NCBI GenBank assembly: GCA_021161765.1
Contig: JAGGZZ010000034.1
Location: 1-8,643, forward strand
Source: Candidatus Methanophagales archaeon
GTDB taxonomy: Archaea > Halobacteriota > Syntropharchaeia > Alkanophagales > Methanospirareceae
Direction of reading: 5' to 3'
Length of the DNA stretch: 8,643 bases
Positions 5,563 to 8,643 of this stretch are shown one piece after another; within the stretch, counting starts at the first letter, position 1, and every line of letters starts with the position of its first letter. The notes under the pieces were generated by a model, which was not told the DNA's origin, did not search any database, and saw only the letters and a program-made list of their open reading frames with translations. Position numbers and translations under genes: made by a program.

Positions 5563-5870
5563 TTCTATATCTCTATGGGGATGGTTTACCGTATGTAAAT
5601 GCGGCCCAAAACGGGAGATTACCATGGGGGGTTAGCATGTCTGCTTAGGGTCAGGATGAAGACGAAAGGGTGACTAAGTGACCGGGGGAGGTCTCGTATC
5701 GTCCTCAACCGTGTCCTGGAATATGGCAGAGGCTCTGAGGTAAGGAAGGTATAACCTGGATGGGAAAGCCGGAATGATGCGATACGAGAAGTCGGACGGA
5801 TTCGTAGTAGCGATGATGTCGGTGCCTGTGAAGGGCTGGTAACAGTCGGGAGGATAAAACACCGACTGCG
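5563..5870 (+). mobile_element. Structured RNA region, probable group II intron remnant without reverse transcriptase
   Basis: GC-richer than its surroundings and without a sensible reading frame. Long-range helices are visible: TCTCGTATCG (5692-5701) with CGATACGAGA (5780-5789), ten perfect pairs; GTCGGTG (5818-5824) with CACCGAC (5860-5866), enclosing CTGT/ACAG (5826-5829 with 5842-5845); CTTAG/CTAAG (5644-5648 with 5674-5678); CAGAG/CTCTG (about 5725-5735). The words GACCGGGGGAGGTCTCGTA, GGATGGGAAAGCCGGAATG, GAAGTCGGACGGATTCGTAG and GTGAAGGGCTGGTAACAGTC recall the domain I-III leader that precedes reverse-transcriptase ORFs in bacterial group II introns (from memory, not a search). No RT ORF and no domain V (GAGC...GAAA...GGTTC-like 34-mer) follow, so the intron would be a 5' remnant. 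Confidence 0.5.
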
Positions 5871-6073
5871 AAGCGTTTTTGGTCAAGCTTTTTCTAAAAG
5901 GTTGATGCGAAGGAATCCTGCTTTGGCGAAATCGAACAATGGCTGAGATAGATGCACAACTCGGTTGCTTCAGATGCATGACATCGTAGATGTTCCGACT
6001 GAGGTAGAGAATCCAAAGGGAAAGGGGAAAAAGGACTGCGAAGTAGTTTTGATAAACTTTTCGATTTTTTCTT
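5864..6073 (+). repeat. Imperfect direct repeat GACTGCGAAG + T-rich tail, 170 bp apart
   Basis: GACTGCGAAG-CGTTTTTGGTCAAG (5864-5887) and GACTGCGAAG-TAGTTTTGATAAAC (6034-6057), both running on into CTTTT-rich sequence. The first copy closes the structured RNA region and the second ends in a T-run (6064-6075) before the trpF promoter. Between them, 5901-6033 has no credible gene and nothing I recognise. Confidence 0.5.
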
Positions 6074-6110
6074 TCTTCAACTCATACACGCGCAATCATT
6101 TTAATATGGC

Positions 6111-6120
6111 TATTTAAAAT
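6111..6120 (+). promoter_or_regulatory. TATA-like box of trpF
   Basis: TATTTAAAAT centred about 36 bp before the trpF ATG puts the transcription start roughly 10 nt before the start codon. No Shine-Dalgarno is present (CCCAAAAGCCAA-ATG), consistent with a short-leader mRNA. Confidence 0.4.
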
Positions 6121-6151
6121 AAAATAAAATAAAGTAGAACCCAAAAGCCAA

Positions 6152-6850
6152 ATGAGCCAAAACACAACTACAAAAGTAAAAATCTGCGGCAACACGAATG
6201 CCGAAGATGCCCTAATAGCTGCAGAAGCAGGTGCAGACGCTATCGGTGTGATAAACGTCGCTGATACGAGAAGATATATAGATTTAGAAAATGCAAAGGC
6301 GATATTCGATGCTTTGCCTGTTTTTGTATCAAAAGTCGTGGTTGTCACGTTGGGTAACGCCCCAACCGGAGCTGCGTGCGATAAAATAAAATCAATCGAG
6401 GACACAGGTGCGGATTGCATACAGCTTCATGGTGATGAGTCGGTGGAACTCGTTGCAGATTTACGTGCGTGTATGGAAAGCAGCACAAGAATAATAAAAA
6501 AGATTGGCGTGAGCGGAGATAAAGAAAAGTGCCTGGAGAACGCTTTAGCGTATGAAGACGTTGTGGATGCGATATTGCTGGATACCGCGGTTATATCAGG
6601 AAGAACAGGGGAGATGGGCGGAACCGGGAAACAACACGATTGGAGCATAAGCAAAGAAATTGTGGAGCATGTGAAGAAGCCGGTGATACTTGCCGGTGGA
6701 CTGAATCCCGATAACGTCGCCAGAGCAATAGCACTGGTGAAGCCTTATGCCGTGGACGTGTCCAGTGGTGTAGAGCGCGAACTAAGAAAGAAGGATGCGG
6801 TGAAGGTGAAAAGATTCATAGAAGCGGCAAAATCGGAAAATAGGGAATAG
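6152..6850 (+). CDS. trpF: Phosphoribosylanthranilate isomerase
   Basis: 232 residues, slightly longer than the usual 200-220. It catalyses the Amadori rearrangement of N-(5'-phosphoribosyl)anthranilate to CdRP in tryptophan synthesis and is a cytoplasmic TIM barrel. Motifs in order: VKICGNT (9-15), where C12 is the general base; CIQLHGDE (89-96); AILLDT with D144 as general acid; GGTGKQHDW (156-164) and LAGGLNPDNV, forming the phosphate-binding loops; and VDVSSGVE near the end. All catalytic and phosphate-binding positions look intact. The last codons (AAT AGG GAA TAG) already belong to a tandem AATAGGG repeat, so the stop lies inside that repeat. The stub of trpB at 7942-8019 suggests trpF once sat directly before trpB; no other trp gene is in the window. 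Confidence 0.95.
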   Translation: MSQNTTTKVKICGNTNAEDALIAAEAGADAIGVINVADTRRYIDLENAKAIFDALPVFVSKVVVVTLGNAPTGAACDKIKSIEDTGADCIQLHGDESVELVADLRACMESSTRIIKKIGVSGDKEKCLENALAYEDVVDAILLDTAVISGRTGEMGGTGKQHDWSISKEIVEHVKKPVILAGGLNPDNVARAIALVKPYAVDVSSGVERELRKKDAVKVKRFIEAAKSENRE

Positions 6851-6873
6851 GGAATAGGGAATAGGGAATAAGG
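6839..6873 (+). repeat. AATAGGG heptamer tandem repeat overlapping the trpF stop
   Basis: Four perfect AATAGGG units (6839-6866) are followed by a variant AATAAGG and then AATAATT. The trpF stop TAG (6848-6850) is within the second unit, so changes in copy number further on do not alter the protein. Similar words on the opposite strand (CCCTATTCCC, CCCTATACCC) occur at about 2708-2748. Confidence 0.85.
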
Positions 6874-6879
6874 AATAAT

Positions 6880-7021
6880 TAACTTGACACTGTCTGATTA
6901 ACCGGAGAATTCACAGAAGATAGCGGTTTGGATGTTTAGCTAACGAGCTGAACCGCTAATAAACTAAACCTCTAATTTCACGTTCTCTGCGGTAAATTTT
7001 AAATGTGACAAAGTCAAGTTA
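6880..7021. repeat. 142-bp inverted-repeat element with 15-bp imperfect ends (MITE-like)
   Basis: TAACTTGACACTGTC (6880-6894) and GACAAAGTCAAGTTA (7007-7021) are reverse complements with 13 of 15 matches. Nested inside are ACCGGAGA with TCTCTGCGGT, and TAGCGGTTT with GAACCGCTA, so the whole unit folds into a long bulged hairpin. No target duplication is evident. It separates trpF from the DUF3782 gene and may also stop transcription from trpF. It encodes no protein. Confidence 0.65.
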
Positions 7022-7078
7022 CTTTATATTTGGCAAAATAGGATAAGCATATAATTAGTTTAATTGTATAAACTGGCA

Positions 7079-7942
7079 ATGGCAGAGAAAGGGGGAGTCC
7101 GCAAAGAAGAAATAGAGAAGGTTATGATAGCTGAACTGCCGAGGCTGATGGCTGAGTCACCGGCATTCCGACAGCAGTTAATAGGTATTGTAGCTGAGGC
7201 ATTTGTAAGAAAGGAAGAGCTAAAGCAAGTGCTTGATGCGATAAGGGACCTGAGAGAGGATTTCAATACCAGGTTTGATGAGCATTCGAGGATACTTGAA
7301 GGATATTCAAAGAGACTTGAGGAATTATCAAAGCGGCAAGAGGAGTACTCGAGAATACTGGAGGAGCATTCGGAGAGACTTGAGGAAATGTCAAAGCGGC
7401 AAGAGGAGCATTCGAGAATACTTGAGGGGCACTCAAAGAGACTTGAGGAATTATCAAAGCGACAAGAGGAGCATTCGAGAATACTTGAAGGGCACTCCCA
7501 AACGATTGAAGAACTGATGAAAAAAATGGATGAGCATGAAAAGAGGTTGGAATCCGCTATTGGTGGACTTGGTGCAAGGTGGGGGATAATGAGCGAAGAA
7601 TCATTTAGACAAGGACTAAAAGGGATCCTGCAAGACCTTGGGTTAAAAGTCGAAAGATATCTTGATTATGACCCGGAGGGTTATGTATTTGGGCATCCTG
7701 AACAGGTAGAGTTAGATGTGCTTATCAAAAACAAAACGGTTTTACTTGTAGAGATTAAGTCCTCAATAAGTAAAGAGGAAATGCATACATTTCAAAGAAA
7801 GGTGGAATTTTACGAGAAGAAGCAAAAAATAAAAATAGAAAGAAAAGGCGTTGTATCTCCTTTTGTTGACCCAAGGGCAAAGCCAGTCGCTGAACGATTT
7901 GGGATAGAAGTTTATACTTCTGGCTATGATGTGAGAATTTGA
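7079..7942 (+). CDS. DUF3782-type protein: coiled coil plus PD-(D/E)XK nuclease-like domain
   Basis: 287 residues from ATG 7079; a TTG five codons earlier (7064) is the alternative. ATATAATTAG about 26 bp before the ATG suggests a leaderless mRNA. Residues 1-65 form a helical head (EEIEKVMIAELPRLM, AFRQQLIGIVAEAF). Residues 69-152 are four 21-residue units, HSRILEG(Y/H)SKRLEELSKRQEE, i.e. three heptads each, predicting a long coiled coil. From about 160 comes the conserved GARWGIMSEESFRQGLKGIL. The nuclease-like core follows: VELDVLI (D213), then VLLVEIKSS (E225-I-K227), then KRKVEFYEKK-like helix and VVSPFVDPRAKPVAERFGIEVY. This order is that of DUF3782 proteins, frequent in archaea and related to restriction-type nucleases; biological role unknown. 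The D...E-x-K site looks intact. Its stop codon overlaps the trpB remnant by one base. Multiple paralogues in a genome are common, so it may be mobile. Confidence 0.85.
   Translation: MAEKGGVRKEEIEKVMIAELPRLMAESPAFRQQLIGIVAEAFVRKEELKQVLDAIRDLREDFNTRFDEHSRILEGYSKRLEELSKRQEEYSRILEEHSERLEEMSKRQEEHSRILEGHSKRLEELSKRQEEHSRILEGHSQTIEELMKKMDEHEKRLESAIGGLGARWGIMSEESFRQGLKGILQDLGLKVERYLDYDPEGYVFGHPEQVELDVLIKNKTVLLVEIKSSISKEEMHTFQRKVEFYEKKQKIKIERKGVVSPFVDPRAKPVAERFGIEVYTSGYDVRI
7283..7534 (+). repeat. 63-bp tandem repeat inside the DUF3782 gene (four units)
   Basis: Units at 7283-7345, 7346-7408 and 7409-7471 are closely similar (each has AGACTTGAGGAA and TCAAAGCG(G/A)CAAGAGGAG); a fourth, 7472-7534, begins identically (CATTCGAGAATACTTGA) and then diverges. 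Units keep the reading frame and heptad phase (21 residues), so copy number can change the coiled-coil length without breaking the protein. Confidence 0.95.
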
Positions 7943-8019
7943 TTGTGGTGAACCTTTCGGGGAGAGGGGACAAAGACATATTCCTGGTGGAGAAGGTGCT
8001 GGGAGATAAAGGGGAATAA
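7942..8019 (+). pseudogene. trpB: C-terminal remnant of tryptophan synthase beta chain
   Basis: The frame from ATT 7942 to TAA 8017-8019 encodes 25 residues beginning IVVNLSGRGDKDIFLVEKVL. (V)VNLSGRGDKD is the near-invariant C-terminal motif of TrpB, where the serine contacts the pyridoxal-phosphate ring nitrogen and SGRGDKD precedes the last helix. The natural TrpB stop appears kept. The roughly 370 upstream codons that hold the PLP lysine and the glycine-rich phosphate loop are absent; upstream is the DUF3782 gene, whose TGA stop shares base 7942. It therefore cannot be functional. Next to trpF, it is best read as the tail of an ancestral trpF-trpB pair. Confidence 0.88.
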
Positions 8020-8020
8020 T

Positions 8021-8041
8021 GCAAAATTTTAAAATTGTTGC
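8021..8041. repeat. Short AT palindrome after the trpB stub
   Basis: GCAAAATTTTAAAATTGTTGC is self-complementary except for one extra G. It lies between the trpB remnant and the acylphosphatase promoter and could act as a terminator of the trp-derived transcript. Confidence 0.35.
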
Positions 8042-8055
8042 GAAAAGCTTTTATA
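8041..8055 (+). promoter_or_regulatory. BRE/TATA promoter of the acylphosphatase gene
   Basis: CGAAAAGC followed by TTTTATA is a good archaeal BRE-TATA pair. Transcription would start near 8078, leaving a leader of about 31 nt that includes GAGGTTG (8080-8086), which is too far from the ATG at 8109 to be a normal ribosome binding site. Confidence 0.45.
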
Positions 8056-8108
8056 CCCTTTTCACCTTCATATATTTTTGAGGTTGAAATTTAATTAATC
8101 AAATAAAA

Positions 8109-8643
8109 ATGAAACGAGCAGTGGTTATCGCAAAGGGCGAAGTGCAGAGGGTTGGATACCGGGATGCTGTGGAAAAGATCGCACGCAAACTAAAATTAAC
8201 CGGTTTTGTCGAGAATCTGAAACCTTATGACGTCAGAATCGTGGCCGAGGGTGAAGAAGACGTTCTCAATGAGTTTATAGCTCAGATCAGGATAACCAGG
8301 CACCCGATAGCCCCGATATCTGTTGAAGACCTCGATGTCAAGTTTCGAGCAGCGACAGGAGAATTCGAGTACTTCGAGATCAGACGCGGTGATTGGAAGG
8401 AAGAACTCGGAGAGCGGATGGACACTGCCGGAGCGTTGCTGTATCGGTCCGTGGAACTCGGAATGGAATCCGTGGAAATCGGGAAGAAGATGCTTGAGAA
8501 GCAGGACTCGATGCTTGAGAAGCAAGATACAACAATAGAGATATTGAATGATGTGAGAGAGGATACGGGAGAAATAACGAATGCACTGGCTTTTTTAAAG
8601 GAGATATACCGCGAAACCACGGAGTTGAGGGATAAATATGATA
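8109..8643 (+). CDS. Acylphosphatase with helical C-terminal extension (3' end outside window)
   Basis: 178 codons visible, no stop before the edge. Residues 1-93 are a complete acylphosphatase: KGEVQRVGYRDAVEKIARKL with catalytic R18, then TGFVENL with catalytic N36 (18 residues apart, as in known enzymes), and the closing strand FEYFEIR. The family hydrolyses acyl phosphates such as acetyl or carbamoyl phosphate. Normal acylphosphatases end here at about 90-100 residues. This one continues for at least 85 more residues of charged, helix-favouring sequence (ELGERMDTAGALLYRSVELG, EIGKKMLEKQDSMLEKQD, IEILNDVREDTGEITNAL), including a small tandem duplication MLEKQD(S/T), consistent with a coiled coil. 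Whether the extension oligomerises or binds a partner is unknown. ATG 8109 has no clear ribosome binding site. It is followed by no other gene in view. Confidence 0.88.
   Translation, partial: MKRAVVIAKGEVQRVGYRDAVEKIARKLKLTGFVENLKPYDVRIVAEGEEDVLNEFIAQIRITRHPIAPISVEDLDVKFRAATGEFEYFEIRRGDWKEELGERMDTAGALLYRSVELGMESVEIGKKMLEKQDSMLEKQDTTIEILNDVREDTGEITNALAFLKEIYRETTELRDKYD

Noticed and set aside
5674..5979. A 101-codon minus-strand frame across the structured region
   Set aside because: Composition looks non-coding (rich in S, P, F, R), there is no recognised motif, and it lies over RNA helices read on the plus strand.
6839..6873. CRISPR or telomere-like array of AATAGGG units
   Set aside because: Only four perfect 7-bp units without spacers; a simple tandem repeat.
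7283..7534. CRISPR array
   Set aside because: The repeats are directly adjacent with no unique spacers, are in frame, and encode heptads of a coiled coil.

Overview
The window reads as chromosomal DNA of an archaeon. It carries archaea/eukaryote-type ribosomal proteins L39e and L31e, aIF6, an archaeal RNase HII, three tRNA genes without encoded CCA, and BRE/TATA-like promoters with short or absent leaders. A methanogen-related euryarchaeote (for example an ANME-1-like lineage) is a plausible guess, but nothing here fixes the lineage. The spaces between genes are long for an archaeon and full of short AT-rich hairpins and inverted repeats.

Layout: (1) 1-616, minus strand: queD followed by the overlapping start of a DNA methyltransferase that runs off the left edge. 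(2) 686-1977, plus strand: rpl39e - rpl31e - aif6, with an inverted repeat wedged between rpl31e and aif6 that runs into the aif6 start codon. (3) 1978-2879: tRNA-Gly(UCC), tRNA-Leu(CAG) and tRNA-Val(GAC) embedded in repeat-rich spacers. (4) 2880-5041: a minus-strand membrane protein with a double zinc ribbon, then trxB (thioredoxin reductase) and rnhB (RNase HII) on the plus strand. (5) 5042-6151: about 1.1 kb with no credible protein gene. It holds a structured-RNA region that looks like a degraded group II intron lacking its reverse transcriptase, split by a 318-bp palindromic MITE-like element with 14-bp perfect ends and a TTCT target duplication. (6) 6152-8019: trpF, a 142-bp inverted-repeat element, a DUF3782-type coiled-coil/PD-(D/E)XK protein with a 63-bp internal tandem repeat, and directly after it the last 25 codons of a tryptophan synthase beta gene (trpB). 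(7) 8109-8643: an acylphosphatase carrying a long helical C-terminal extension, cut by the right edge.

How the genes fit together: L39e, L31e and aIF6 all act on the large ribosomal subunit and form a known archaeal cluster. QueD feeds the deazapurine (preQ0/archaeosine) pathway for tRNA modification. TrxB and RNase HII are housekeeping genes. TrpF next to a trpB stub implies an ancestral trpF-trpB pair that was broken, apparently when the DUF3782 gene and its flanks came in. The most interesting points are this trpB remnant, the MITE-in-intron nest, the recurring AT-rich hairpin family, and the acylphosphatase-helical fusion.
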